64,000 nt of DNA, taken from Dioscorea cayenensis subsp. rotundata (taxonomy: Eukaryota; Streptophyta; Magnoliopsida; Dioscoreales; Dioscoreaceae). Position 1 is the stretch's first letter. The number at the start of each line of letters is the position of its first letter. Shown piece by piece: positions 13,222-23,990 of the stretch. The translations under genes were made by a program, and so were the position numbers. The stretch lies in NCBI RefSeq assembly GCF_009730915.1, contig NC_052477.1:28282420-28346419 (forward strand), in the 5' to 3' direction. Under the pieces are notes generated by a model that saw only the letters and a list, made by a program, of their open reading frames with translations, was not told the DNA's origin and did no database searches.

Positions 13222-13680
13222 TTTTTATTTTTATTTTTTTTTTTGAAAAGGTGGATAAACCATCTGTAATTAATTAAAAAGAGAGGAGGGATACAAACTG
13301 AGCACAAACGCCTACAAAAGACAAAACAAAACACCACGAGAAGTGGCAGAAATCACACAGAAACAGTAACAGAACAAACATCACCGAATGAGAATCAGCA
13401 AGGGATTCTCAGCCCAACAACTGAAACAGACTAGCCCGTGAGATGAACATGATTTACCCCGGAGAGTGGATCGTCGCCAGACTCCACTCCACTGGTCCCA
13501 AGGGCCTCCGTGCTCTGTCGAAGCATGGCAATAGGATCCTTCATCGTCTCTCGCGAACCTGTGACAACTGAAGAGAGCCAAGATATCAGTATATTGTCAA
13601 TTTTCAAAACAAGAGCTTGTGTAGACAAACAATTGCCATTATAGATACAATCATTTCTAACAAGCCAAATATTATTATTA
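13222..13680 (-). mobile_element. 5'-truncated LINE (non-LTR retrotransposon) inserted in the foldback arm
   Basis: On the minus strand, the frame covering about 13665-13431 reads WLVRNDCIYNGN and then KIDNILISWLSS. This is the typical end of the reverse-transcriptase / zf-RVT region of plant LINEs. Downstream is a short 3' tail ending in an A-rich tract (the T-run at 13222-13243 on the plus strand). The insert is flanked on both sides by ATT repeats, and the opposite foldback arm has a single uninterrupted ATT tract. The LINE therefore landed in that microsatellite after the foldback element formed. Only the last ~450 bp remain, so it is dead. Confidence 0.7.
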
Positions 13681-13845
13681 TTATTAACCCTAGAATTATT
13701 AAAATGGTAATTATTTTATTCATATTTTGATTATTATTAGAGTGGTAATAATTGAAGTAAGAATTATTTAAAATTATTTTTATTATTATTAGTAAAATAT
13801 TATTATTACATTGAAAATTATTTTAAATTAATTTTATTGATGCAA

Positions 13846-14220
13846 TCACGTTCGGACCATGACTTTGATTGGAGTGCTCTGATCGAGCAGCGGCGCTGGG
13901 GGGCCGTCCAGGTGACGGCAATATCCCGGTACGCCACATCACTCGGTATCACATGGAACCCCCTGAGTCAAGTTTCATCGAGTCCAACAAAACTGAGTGC
14001 CTAGGGTATGGGAGCGACTACATCCCCGGCCCTCGAGAGGTTCGGGTGGCTCACCGGTAGCCACCTAGATGCGCCAACGTCTTGTGTGTCATGTCCCGAG
14101 CGATGGAGAGATGCACGCGCAACCCACCGCGCACCCCACTATGAGGGACATCGTCACGCCGCAACCGACGACTAAGTATCATTGGGGACCACCATTCGGC
14201 AAGGACAGGTTAGGGTTGAA
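13846..14220 (+). other. GC-rich core of the foldback element, possible captured fragment
   Basis: About 375 bp of markedly GC-rich DNA lies between AT-rich inverted arms. One plus-strand frame is open for nearly 60 codons from the ATG of GATGCAATCACG (around 13840) and contains SALIEQRRWGAVQVTAI before a stop. The base composition differs sharply from both arms, as expected for a gene fragment picked up by a transposon. I do not recognise the source. Confidence 0.4.
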
Positions 14221-14648
14221 TAATATTTTTTAAAAAATAAATAATAAATAAACCATTGAAATCATCAATAGAATTAATTCAAAATAATTTATTTTACAAA
14301 TAATAATAAAAATAATTTAAAATAATTCTATTTCAATAATTGACACTCTAATAATAATCAAAATATTAATAAAATAATTTTAAATAATTACTATTTTAAT
14401 AATTCTCTGGTTGATAATAATAATAATAATAATACTAATTTTAAATAAAATTTTTTATTTTAATAATAATTTTTTTTAAAAGGTTAAAAAACCATAAATA
14501 AACTATTTAATAATTATAAAAGAGATGAGGGTCTAAAATAAAAAAACTGTAATTAAAAATAAATAAACTAATCAGCAGCCTAGTTAGCATATGGATGTGA
14601 TGGCCTTAAGGTCATTTTGACAATATTAAATTAAAAGAGAGTTAACAT

Positions 14649-15505
14649 GCAAAAAAGTCTTTCTTATTTTCTGCAATAAAGTCAAGTATCGCCTGTTAAG
14701 ATGATAATTTTTTTATTTTTTATTTTATATTTTTTATCTATATACCTTTAAAAATTCACTTGATTGTATGTATACTCTTACACCAAATGCTATGTATGCC
14801 TATAAATTTTGATTTATTTGTGAATGTACCCTAAAATTTTCTGATAATCATTAAATTACTATTTTTACATATATTTTTTTTAAAAAAATAAACCCATCTA
14901 TTCAATATATCTAAGTCCTAAAAGCTTCTAATGGAGTTATTTTTTAATAATATTATTTGTTACTTTATTGTTTAATTGAGTTAATAGCTAATTATATGGA
15001 TATAATAAGTTTTTTAACTAAATTAAAATTTGTAGATGAATATATATTTTATATTTTTAAAATATTGATGAGTGTAATCTCGAATTTGAATTAATAGAAT
15101 TATTGAATATTTTTATTTTTTTTAAATTTAAATTCAGCACTAATTTTGTTTATAGTCCACCCAAGAACTAAGGGCTAAAAAAATATGGTAACTCTCTATA
15201 ACAACAATTATAGCCATTCCATTTGTTTTTTTTAATATATTTTTAGATATTTTTAAATCATATTTTAAATTTTTATTTTTAAAAAATAAAAATTAAATAA
15301 AAAAAACCGTGTCAAAAGATCTTAACCCGCCAACTCCACAGAGTTAACCCAGCTAGGTAGTTCAGCACTATTGACCCGGACTGGTTTCGAAGCTGTCTTT
15401 AGGACCCAAATTTGCTGGGTTGGGCACAACCCGGCAAATTCAGGTCTGGCGGCCCGTGCCCCTCTCTAGAAGTTAATTAAGCTTTGATGATATTTGTGAA
15501 CTTTT
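14649..15505. other. AT-rich spacer upstream of the PPR gene
   Basis: AT-rich DNA with no supported gene. A more balanced segment at about 15305-15475 immediately precedes the PPR start and may contain its promoter and leader. I saw no convincing TATA element. Confidence 0.5.
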
Positions 15506-17182
15506 ATGGACTATTTATGTTCTTTCTTGACACACCGGTGTGACAGCTTTAATATGAAAACATTGACACCAAGCAATCAGTTCCGCACTAATCGTCTCAC
15601 AAACCTTCTGAGCCAATGCAAGACCATGAAAGAGCTCAACCAAATCCACGCCCAGGCTACAATTTCCGGCCACTCCTCCGACAACTACATCATCTCCAAG
15701 CTCCTCCTTTTCTCCACCACCTCCGGTCCCCAAACCACAGACTACTCCTTCAAGCTCTTCTCCACCGTCTCCAATCCCGGCTCCTTCTTCTACAGCACCA
15801 TCATCAGAGCCTTCTCCACCTCCAAGAACCCCGCCCACTCCTTCTCCCTCTACAATCAAATGCTTCTTGCCGGCATCTCCCCTGACCACTTTAGCTTCCC
15901 TTTCCTCACCAAAGCCTGCGCCCGCCTCGCCTCCCTCCCTCTCGGAACTTCTCTTCACTGTGACATTGTTAAGTATGGCTTCTCCTCTGATCTTTTCGTG
16001 CAGAACTCGTTGATCCATATGTATGCTTCTTGTCGTGATATAGTGTCTGCCAGGGGAGTGTTTGATGCAATGTGTGTGAGGAACTTGGTGTCATGGAATA
16101 CCATGGTCGATGGGTACGCTAAATGTGGTGATTTGGTTGCTGCACGGAATGTGTTTGATGGAATGCCTGTGAGGGATGTTGTGTCTTGGAGTGCGCTGAT
16201 TGATGGGTATGTCAAGGGTGGTGAGTTTAGAGAGGCGCTTGCGGTGTTTGCTAGCATGTGCGATGATGGAATGAAGGTCAATGCTGTGACGATGGTTAGT
16301 GTGTTGTGTGCTTGCGCTCACTTGGGAGCTCTTGACCTGGGGAGGAGAATGCATCGTTACATAAAGGACAATGGTATGCGCCTTACTATCCAGTTATCAA
16401 CTTCTCTGGTGGATATGTATGCCAAATGTGGATCAATAACAGAAGCTCTGGCTGTGTTTCGTGAAGTACCGGTGGTGGAGACTGATGTTTTGATATGGAA
16501 TGCAATCATTGGAGGCCTTGCGATGCATGGACGGAGCAAGGATTCTCTGGCATTGTTTGAGGAGATGCAGGCAACCGGCCGTGTGCAACCAGATGAGATC
16601 ACCTACTTGTGCTTGTTGAGTGCTTGCACCCATGGAGGCTTAGTAGAGGATGCGCGGCGCTTCTTTAATTTGCTTAAAGCACAACGCATGGCTGTGCAAG
16701 TTGAGCATTATGCTTGTATGGTTGATGTCCTCGGGCGTTCGGGCCGTGTAGAAGAAGCTTATGAGATTGTGAGGACCATGCCCATGCAGCCGAGTGCATC
16801 TGTTCTGGGAGCTCTTCTCACTGCCTGTCAAACACATGGTCATTTACATCTTGGTGAGCTTGTTGGGCAAATGCTGATTGAATTAGATCCAGATCATGAT
16901 GGAAGATACATTGGTCTTTCAAGCGTTTATGCTTCGGCAAAGCAATGGGATGATGCAAAGACGACGAGAGAGGTCATGGAGAGAAGAGGTGTTAGGAAAA
17001 CTCCAGGTTATAGTGCAGTAGAGGTGGATGGGAGTCTTCATAGATTCATAGCTCATGACAAGATGCATCAGCAAACAACTGATGTATATTCTATGCTCAG
17101 TTTTTTGCTAAATCAAATGAAACTTGAATCTGATATCATTAATGGTGAACAGTTTAAGCAGGAAATTTGGGAGAATGTTTGA
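15506..17182 (+). CDS. PLS-class PPR protein with E/E+ domain (At5g08305-like)
   Basis: Intronless 558-residue pentatricopeptide repeat protein, expected to be imported into mitochondria or chloroplasts and to bind organellar RNA, usually for C-to-U editing. The repeats follow the P-L-S pattern: NSLIHMYASC, LVSWNTMVDGYAKCGD, VVSWSALIDGYVKGGE, TSLVDMYAKCGSITEA, LIWNAIIGGLAMHG. The E domain follows (PSASVLGALLTACQTHG, LSSVYASAKQWDDA), then an E+ like tail (KTPGYSAVEVDGSLHRF). There is no DYW deaminase domain, so an editing role would need a partner. The first ATG is taken as the start; an in-frame ATG at 15554 (MKTLTPSNQ) is an alternative. That second ATG is ATA in the decayed copy at 22575-23990. 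The closest family I recognise is At5g08305. Confidence 0.92.
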   Translation: MDYLCSFLTHRCDSFNMKTLTPSNQFRTNRLTNLLSQCKTMKELNQIHAQATISGHSSDNYIISKLLLFSTTSGPQTTDYSFKLFSTVSNPGSFFYSTIIRAFSTSKNPAHSFSLYNQMLLAGISPDHFSFPFLTKACARLASLPLGTSLHCDIVKYGFSSDLFVQNSLIHMYASCRDIVSARGVFDAMCVRNLVSWNTMVDGYAKCGDLVAARNVFDGMPVRDVVSWSALIDGYVKGGEFREALAVFASMCDDGMKVNAVTMVSVLCACAHLGALDLGRRMHRYIKDNGMRLTIQLSTSLVDMYAKCGSITEALAVFREVPVVETDVLIWNAIIGGLAMHGRSKDSLALFEEMQATGRVQPDEITYLCLLSACTHGGLVEDARRFFNLLKAQRMAVQVEHYACMVDVLGRSGRVEEAYEIVRTMPMQPSASVLGALLTACQTHGHLHLGELVGQMLIELDPDHDGRYIGLSSVYASAKQWDDAKTTREVMERRGVRKTPGYSAVEVDGSLHRFIAHDKMHQQTTDVYSMLSFLLNQMKLESDIINGEQFKQEIWENV

Positions 17183-17371
17183 ATGGCTATCTGGCTTCTC
17201 TGCTGAACTTGCTAACTTTAGTAACCTTTATATTGTGAAGGATAAATTGCTGATATCTTGTCAGGCGAAATCAAGCATATAAGGATGTCTTAGCAAAAAA
17301 AAAACAATTCTCAACTGCCTTATGGGATGATCTCAGCTGAAGCCATGAAGTTTAACAGAAGGTTTTTTTTT

Positions 17372-17404
17372 TTCACACACCCTCAAAATTTGAGGGTGTG
17401 TGAA
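17372..17404. repeat. Perfect 16-bp-stem palindrome
   Basis: CACACACCCTCAAA and its reverse complement TTTGAGGGTGTGTG meet with a single unpaired centre base, giving a 16-bp perfect stem extended by TT/AA. It lies about 190 bp after the PPR stop codon. The duplicated PPR copy has only a degenerate CACACCC here. It could be a transcript hairpin or a tiny inverted-repeat insertion. Confidence 0.8.
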
Positions 17405-18324
17405 CCATATTGCATGCATGAGTGGGTTAAAAAGGCATTTATGTAGGTTCATAATGAGAACTAATTTTCAAAGCTCAGGTTGGACAAGCATCATTCTAAA
17501 CATAGCTGGGGCTTTCTTTTGGAAATTAGTTTCTTAACATCATGAGAACATCATTTAGGTTAGAATTAGTTTATATGCTCAATATATGATCAGTGCAAGA
17601 TTTTGTACAAAAGTTTCTTAACCTATATATAAACTCAATCTTAATCGGGCTTATGTTTTGTTTTGGTTTTATGTTTTGCGCTTTCATTTTTGTTACATTA
17701 AAATCACTAGTTCCTGTAATTTATTTATTTATTATTTATTTATTTTTGCAAAGCAGTGAATAGATATCAATTTGTCATTTTTTTTTAAAAATTTGGTGAA
17801 GTGATACAGTTTAAATTATTTTAATACAATGACCTTGTAGCACATGCATGTCATTATGCTCTGAATATTATTCACTGGTATTTTTGTTTCATTTCATAAC
17901 TGTGGCAGGTTGAAGTAGTTTATGATGATTTAGGGTTTGATAATAGAATGTCTGATTGTGAGTTAAATGAAATGGATAGTGAGTGTAATGTTATGTTGTG
18001 AAGCAGGAAATGGCAACTTGGGATTTGAATGTGATTCTATTTTGTTATCAATGCAAATATATATTTCACTGCCAAAACTCTGTGCTGTATGATTGTGTAT
18101 TGTGAAGGGCATATGTTATACATAATTAATAGTTTACGTCTCTTCTCTACCATGATCTATTTTACTAAAAAGATCACAGCAATTGATGTATTGAATACGC
18201 TATCAATTTTACAAAAAACATTGAATATGTGATCTCTTATCCACACATTTATCATTGTATAGAACTTGAATGTCCTGCGCTGTTTCAGACAACTTTTCAA
18301 GGGATATTGAATCTACAATCACAA

Positions 18325-18464
18325 CAAAAACTTGAAAAAATTGAGTGAGAATACTACATATATGCTAATATATAAGGACACCATGTTGATCAAAAACTTG
18401 AAAAAAGAATACTACATATATGCTAATATATATATATATATATATATAAGGACACCATGTTGAT
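18325..18464. repeat. Direct tandem duplication (~66-74 bp unit)
   Basis: Two consecutive copies begin CAAAAACTTGAAAAA and end GGACACCATGTTGAT (18325-18390 and 18391-18464). The second is longer because its internal (TA)n tract has expanded. The adjacent position and near identity indicate a recent local duplication. Confidence 0.85.
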
Positions 18465-19690
18465 TTTTACTTTGGATTGGCCTCACGATCATGCTTTCGG
18501 GCGCCATTCTGACCTACACGACCACTGTTTTTGCCACAGTAATTGCTCAGTCAATCCCTTGCCCGACACTAGAGAGAAAATAGGAACTAGGTTTTCTAAG
18601 CTTTCACCAAAGAGGGCTCAAACACTGATGAGAAATAAAAAGGAAAATGGAAAGCATGTCTTCGGTGACTTGATTGGAACAAAATAAAAGTTGAGTTACC
18701 AAAATAAAATTTTTGTAATTGAATAACCAAAATAGAAATACCCTAATAGTTTAGTGACTATTTGTGTATCTACCCTTTAATATATGAATCACAAGATTAG
18801 AAGCACTAGATATTGGAAACATCACATAGAATTCAGATTTTGATCCTGTAGTGAAAAGATCAAACACATCTGCTGAGACTTAGGCAACATTGCTAACTCG
18901 GCCATTCCAGCTAACTAAACTCTCACTATGAACCACACGGCTAAGAGTGAGAGACTGAGAAAGCTATCATCCTAATGAACAAGTAAAGTAGGTTATGTGG
19001 CACCGCCCTGTGCTCTGTGAAGAAGAAAGTACATGCACGAGCAGACAATCTCTAAAAATAACACCAATTACAAAAAAGGTGAAATTAGAAAACTTTGTAA
19101 TCACAGCAAAACATAGTTTTGAGTTCCTTAAAAACTTTCTAGAGTAAGGCAATCAATTGAATAAGATAGAGTACTGGGAGCTGGGTCATGCCCGTTTTAA
19201 CCCATGGTTTTTCATGATGGTTTTTTCTTTTTGTTATGATTCTTTTTTTTCCACTCCTAGGTTATTTTATCAATTTTCATTGCTAGTGAATTGTCTTTAC
19301 ATTCTGTAGTATTATTCAGGTGTTAGTACTCTTTTTATTTTAATTAATACGTGGTTTGTTCATTATTTTTTTTTTAAGCATTATTATAATTTTTTTTTTC
19401 TCATGTTGTTTTGCATGTGATACGCATTGTTATTCATTTTTTTAACAAAAAATATAACCACTAAATCATTGAAACTTCATTTGGCAATAATTTAATTTTT
19501 TAAAAAAATCCTCCCTAAAAAATAAAACTATAAAATTTGATTATCAATATTTAAATATTATTTACTCATTTACAAGAAATTTTTGGTCCATATAAACCAT
19601 ACACAACCTCGCAATCAATCTGAAAAAGCTTCAAATCCCGAGGCAATTACAACGGTCTCGTATCATTGACGGTTCTATGACGCCGTTTGC

Positions 19691-20413
19691 CACGTCAGCG
19701 CCATGCTGAGTTGTCACTTCTTTAGGCCAGGGCCTATATAAAGCTTGTTCCACCGCCATTTCAAGCTGGTTTTCCCGCGCAAAGAGCGAATGATCGAGCG
19801 TTGCTGCCATGGCTTCTCTCCGGCGCTAGGGTTTGTCGCCGATCTCTCTCTCTCTCCAAACCATCCTTGCCGGTGATCTCTGTGATTCTCTTCCTTCAGG
19901 TCTTGGATCTTCTATCGATCGTATTCTTCTGCTCCTTTTGATTGATTTCAGTCTAGGGCTTCGTTCTTTTCAATTTCCAATTGAATTTCGGTTTTCTTGA
20001 TCCTCTTCTTAATTTATTGAAAATATATGATGGTTTGCTTGTTCTTGCTGTGAGAATTGGCAATTCATGGGGTGTCCTTGGATCTTGAACTGGAGGTGTT
20101 TTCTCCATTCTTTCCTAGCTAGGATTTGCAGGCATTAACTGAATATATTTGTTTCATGAATCCTTCTTTCTTTCCTTGTTATTGTTTCAGATTTGGATGT
20201 AACTAAATAGAGTTTTAGTCTGTGGTAATCTTCTGTTAAGCAATTTGGTTTCAGGGGCGATCTTGATTCTCAATTTTTTCTTAAATTTTTTTACATTCTT
20301 GTCAGAGATTTTGTTCTGAGTTTTTTAGGATATAGAAAGAGATGCCTCATGCATGTACTTCACTCTGGATTCAATTAATTTGAAATCTTTTTAATGTAAT
20401 ATCGATGTTGCAG
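19691..20413 (+). promoter_or_regulatory. Core promoter and leader upstream of the E2-like relic
   Basis: A CCACGTCAGC element (ACGT core) at about 19690-19700 and a good TATA box (TATATAAA, 19735-19742) are followed by a GC/CT-rich leader. The leader holds a six-codon upstream ORF (MASLRR then stop, from 19809) and a CT microsatellite near 19843. A T-rich intron-like stretch then runs to the TTGCAG acceptor at 20413. This is the layout of a plant gene start with a leader intron. Its donor is uncertain (one candidate near 19900). Confidence 0.5.
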
Positions 20414-20425
20414 AAGCTTATTCTG

Positions 20426-21446
20426 ATGTATGAAAAGAGACTTGCAAAGGAACTGCAGAGCTTGCAAAACGATTGTCGAAGTATCTTGTGCTGGTATGTA
20501 TTATTTCTTTTGTCCTTTAGATAGTTTGATAAAAATGCCAATTTTCACATTTCTTGTTTGGTTTTGGGATGTTTTGTGGAATTCTTTCTTCAAGATTGTC
20601 CCTCTGTTGTGGTCAATATCCTGAACATTGGTTTTAAGATGATCAAGGAATGCTTAGATTACCTTTCTGTAGAGATATAGGATTAATTGGATATTAGCAT
20701 AATTAATTGCCTTCTGTCTTTTGTTTGACGTCTTGATTCTGTCTGAACTTCTACGGAAAAGCAATGTGGAAGGGAGTTTTAGACATGCAACCGTTCTTGT
20801 CATAAAGGCAATAGAGTCTAGTTGCATGTACATGAGCCACTTCGTCTGATACTGCTTCTACACATAAAGCTCTTATAACGATTTCTCAATGGAATAGTAG
20901 TTATGTACTTATGTTTTTTTCCTCCTATTCAAGCATTGGATGATAGATTCATAACAAGGTAAAGGTGATCTCAATGCAAGATGATTACCTTTTGTTAGCC
21001 ACTTTGTATAATCTAACAAAGAACATTAAAGTGTTGGTTTCGTATTCATCGGATCAATTGGGGCATTAAAGTTAGAACAGATCAATGAGAAGCTTCCATT
21101 TTTTTGTTAGGTAATACATGCGGATCTCATAGAAAATTATTTCTAGCCTATTCTTTTGGGCAGCAGTAAGGTTAATTAATTCTTTGTAGTTTCCATTTTC
21201 AATGCCTTTTTTCTCAACCTGGAATAAAATAAATAAATAAAATAAAATAAAACAGACACATTCTTTTTTTTATGAATGTTTTTTAGGTTGTGTGGGGTTG
21301 ACCTGATTCACTGGAAAGCAACAATCATTCCCCCTGATGAGTATTTTCACTTGACATTCGCTTGCCATAAGATATTTTACATTCAAGCCTCCTCGGGTGT
21401 TTTTCCTTTGCTTCTTCCTGAGTGGGCCATGAAATATTGCTCGTGA
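20426..21446 (+). pseudogene. Truncated ubiquitin-conjugating enzyme (E2)-like gene relic
   Basis: Two exons, 20426-20493 and 21287-21446, join in frame across a GTATGT donor and a TTTTAG acceptor to give 75 residues. Exon 1 encodes EKRLAKELQSLQND, the N-terminal helix of class I E2 enzymes (typically KRIxKELxxLxxDPP). Exon 2 begins VDLIHWKATIIPPDE, matching the E2 strand usually written DxFHWxATIxGP. After that, similarity stops and the frame soon ends. The HPN motif and catalytic cysteine are absent, so it cannot act as an E2. The Pro-Pro after ND is also lost. It may still be transcribed, because promoter-like sequence lies upstream. I judge it a relic; a tiny novel gene is the less likely alternative. 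Confidence 0.6.
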
Positions 21447-22574
21447 TTTTGTGATTTTGTGTTTACAAAAAGTTTAAATGCACAATATTCATTTTAATTC
21501 ATATATTTGCATAATGTTGAATATGGTTTTTGTGTTTTTATGAAATTGTTGATTTTCCAAAAAAAAGAAAGAAAGAAATTGTTGACTATCATCATTTTTG
21601 TTGAGTCAACATATATATTGAAAAATATGCTTTTTTTTATATTGATTATTATTTGATATGTCTATGTGGCTAGTGACTTGAGTGACTGGATGTGCAACTT
21701 TTTTTCATAATTTTTTTCTCTTTTTTAATTGGTGATATGGCAAATGCACATTAGCCACCACATCAATAGTCATGTGTACATTAAAATGTCGCATGTGAAT
21801 ATATATGTATATATATGTTAAAGAAAGACAAATACTTCAATACTTATTCCCACCTAACAACAATGATAATGATGAATTTTTTTAAAAAAAAACAAGACTG
21901 TATTGAGTGTTTTAAAAATATAGTGACAAAATGAAGAATATGTTCAAATTTAGGGATCAATGGTGTGTTCAAGCTTTTATGAAATGGGATGTTTTCCATT
22001 ATGTCCAATATTTTAACGAGCATGTTGATTGTTGAGGAGCCTTTTTATTGATCCTGTTGTTGTAAGGACGGTAGTATGTTATTGCTCACCTAATTTTAAT
22101 ACGGACCCCAAGTTATTAGCTAAAAGGAGTGAAAGATGAAACAGAGCTAGAAGTTCCCAGCAATGAAGGCTGCATATTTGTATCACTTTCTTCAACCAAA
22201 ATCTTGATTTTAGGTGTCTCTTTAACTGTTAATTTCATTTTAACAGAAATTTCTCAGCCTACCCAATTGCTATTTGCCTCCACATTATTCCACCTTGTTT
22301 ATTATTGATATCATGCATGGATTTTTTGTGCGCGCATGTGTGTGTGTGTGTGTGACAAATCATGCGTGCGAAAGTTGCAGAAACATATTCTTTCTGGGGT
22401 TCTGCATAATTAGAATGAGATTTTTTTTTTCCATTTCATACTTATTTTTGCTATATAATAGGAAATGGTAATTTCGTCTTTCTTTCTTGCACGTAACATC
22501 ATTAAAACTATATGCTGGGCAGTAGCTCTTATATTCTTCAATAGGTTTATTGCTTACGTTACATTCATGCATGC
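21447..22574. other. Intergenic DNA, no gene recognised
   Basis: AT-rich spacer between the E2 relic and the PPR pseudogene. I looked for later E2 exons (HPN, catalytic Cys region) and found none. A short GT-repeat (TGTGTGTG) lies near 22340. Confidence 0.55.
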
Positions 22575-23990
22575 AAATGTTCTTTGCTGACAGACCCGGG
22601 ACTGTTCTAATATAAAAACGTTGACACCAAAGCAATCAGTTTCTGAGAACTATGACCCAGTTCCTCAGTCGGCTGACAAGCCTTCTGAGCCAATGCAAGA
22701 CCATGAAAGAGCTCAAGCAAATCCACGCCCAGGTAACCATTGCCGGACACTCTTCCGACAACCACATCATCTCCAAGCTCCTCATGTTCTCAACCACGTC
22801 CGGTCCCCGAAACACAGACTACTCCTTCAAGCTCTTCTCCTTGGTCTCCAGTCCCGGCACCTTCTTCTACAACACCATCATTAGAGCCTTCTCCGCCTCC
22901 AAGAACCCCGCCCGGGTCTTCTCCCTCTACAACCAAATGCTTCTTGCCGGCCTCTTCCCGGACCACTATAGCTTCCCTTTCCTCACCAAAGCCTGCGCCA
23001 ACCTCGCCTCCCTTCCCTCTCGGAACTTCTCTTCACTGTGACATTGTCAAGTATGGCTTCTCCTCTGATATTTTGGTGCAGAACTCGTTGATCCATATGT
23101 ATGCTTCTTGTTGTGATATAATCTCCGCCAGGGGAGTGTTTGATGCAATGTGTGTGCGGAACTTGGTGTCATGGAATACCATGGTTGATGGGTACGCTAA
23201 GTGTGGTGATTTGGTTGCTGCAAGGAATGTCTTTGATGGAATGCTGGTGAGGGATGTTATGTCTTGGAGTGCACTGATTGATGGATATGTTAAGGGTGGT
23301 GAGTTTAGAAAGGCTGATGGAATGAAGGCCAATGCTGTGGCGTTGGTTAGTGTGTTGTGTGCTTGCTCCGGCTTAAGAGATCTTGACGAGGGGAGGAGGG
23401 TGCATCGTTACATAAAGGACAATGGTGTGTGCCTTACTATCCAGTTATCAACTTCTCTGGTGGATATGTATGCCAAATGTGGATCAATAACGGAAGCTCT
23501 GGCTGTGTTTCGTGTAGTACCGGTGGTGGAGACTGATGTTTTGATATGGAATGCAATCATTGGAGGCCTTGTTAGGCATGGACGGAGCAAGCATTCTCTG
23601 GCATTCTTTGAGGAGATGCAGGTAGCAGGTGTGCAACCGGATAAGATCACCTACTCTTACTTGTATAGTGCTTGCACCAATGGAGGCTTAGTAGAGGATG
23701 CACAGCGCTTCCGTAATTTGCTTAAAGCACAACGCATGGCTGTGCATGTGGAGCATTGTGCTAGCAGGGTTGATGTCCTACGGCGTTCGGGCCGTGTAGT
23801 AAGGAGGCTTATGTGATTGTGAGGACAATGCCCATGCAGCCGAGTGCATCTGTTCCGGGAGCTCTTTACACTGCCTATCAAACACATGGTCGCCTTTCAA
23901 GAGCTTATGCTTAGCTCCAGGTTCTACTGCACTAAAGGTGGATGGGATGAACACTATCAGCTGAAGCCATGAAGTTTAGCAGAAGGTATG
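22575..23990 (+). pseudogene. Decayed duplicate of the PPR gene
   Basis: This is a copy of 15520-17385. It is alignable from the TGTTCTTT before the start region to the AAGCCATGAAGTTTAGCAGAAGG after the original stop. Defects, compared with the intact gene: the MKTLTP ATG is ATA; one extra T in the CCCTTCCCTC run near 23015 shifts the frame after NLASLPS; an in-frame loss of nine residues follows GGEFRKA; a small insertion near 23808 shifts the frame again (then RRLM and stop); and deletions near 23890-23920 remove most of the E domain. A downstream frame stays open for over 200 residues, so decay is fairly recent. The alternative, a functional short PPR, is unlikely given several independent lesions. 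Confidence 0.88.

Larger units (their letters stand above)
12951..14648. mobile_element. Foldback (long inverted-repeat) element with GC-rich core
   Basis: The sequence from ATGTTAAC at 12951 to about 13845, with the LINE at 13222-13680 removed, matches the reverse complement of about 14221-14648, which ends in GTTAACAT. Arms are about 430 bp. Matched landmarks include TAATTTAATATT, the word ATAATTATTAAATAGTTTATTT, a TTTTGATTATTATTAGAGTG stretch, and the ATT microsatellite. The arms flank a GC-rich core at about 13846-14220. This architecture fits a non-autonomous foldback or Mutator-like element, perhaps a Pack-MULE. I could not define a target-site duplication, so the outer edges are approximate. 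There is weak similarity a further 30 bp out on each side. Confidence 0.7.
17183..19690. other. Intergenic DNA downstream of the PPR gene
   Basis: AT-rich spacer with the PPR 3' UTR at its left end. It contains a perfect hairpin (17372-17404) and a direct duplication (18325-18464), listed separately. The open frames here are short and without recognisable motifs. A more balanced patch at 18470-18680 may be an old repeat. Confidence 0.5.
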
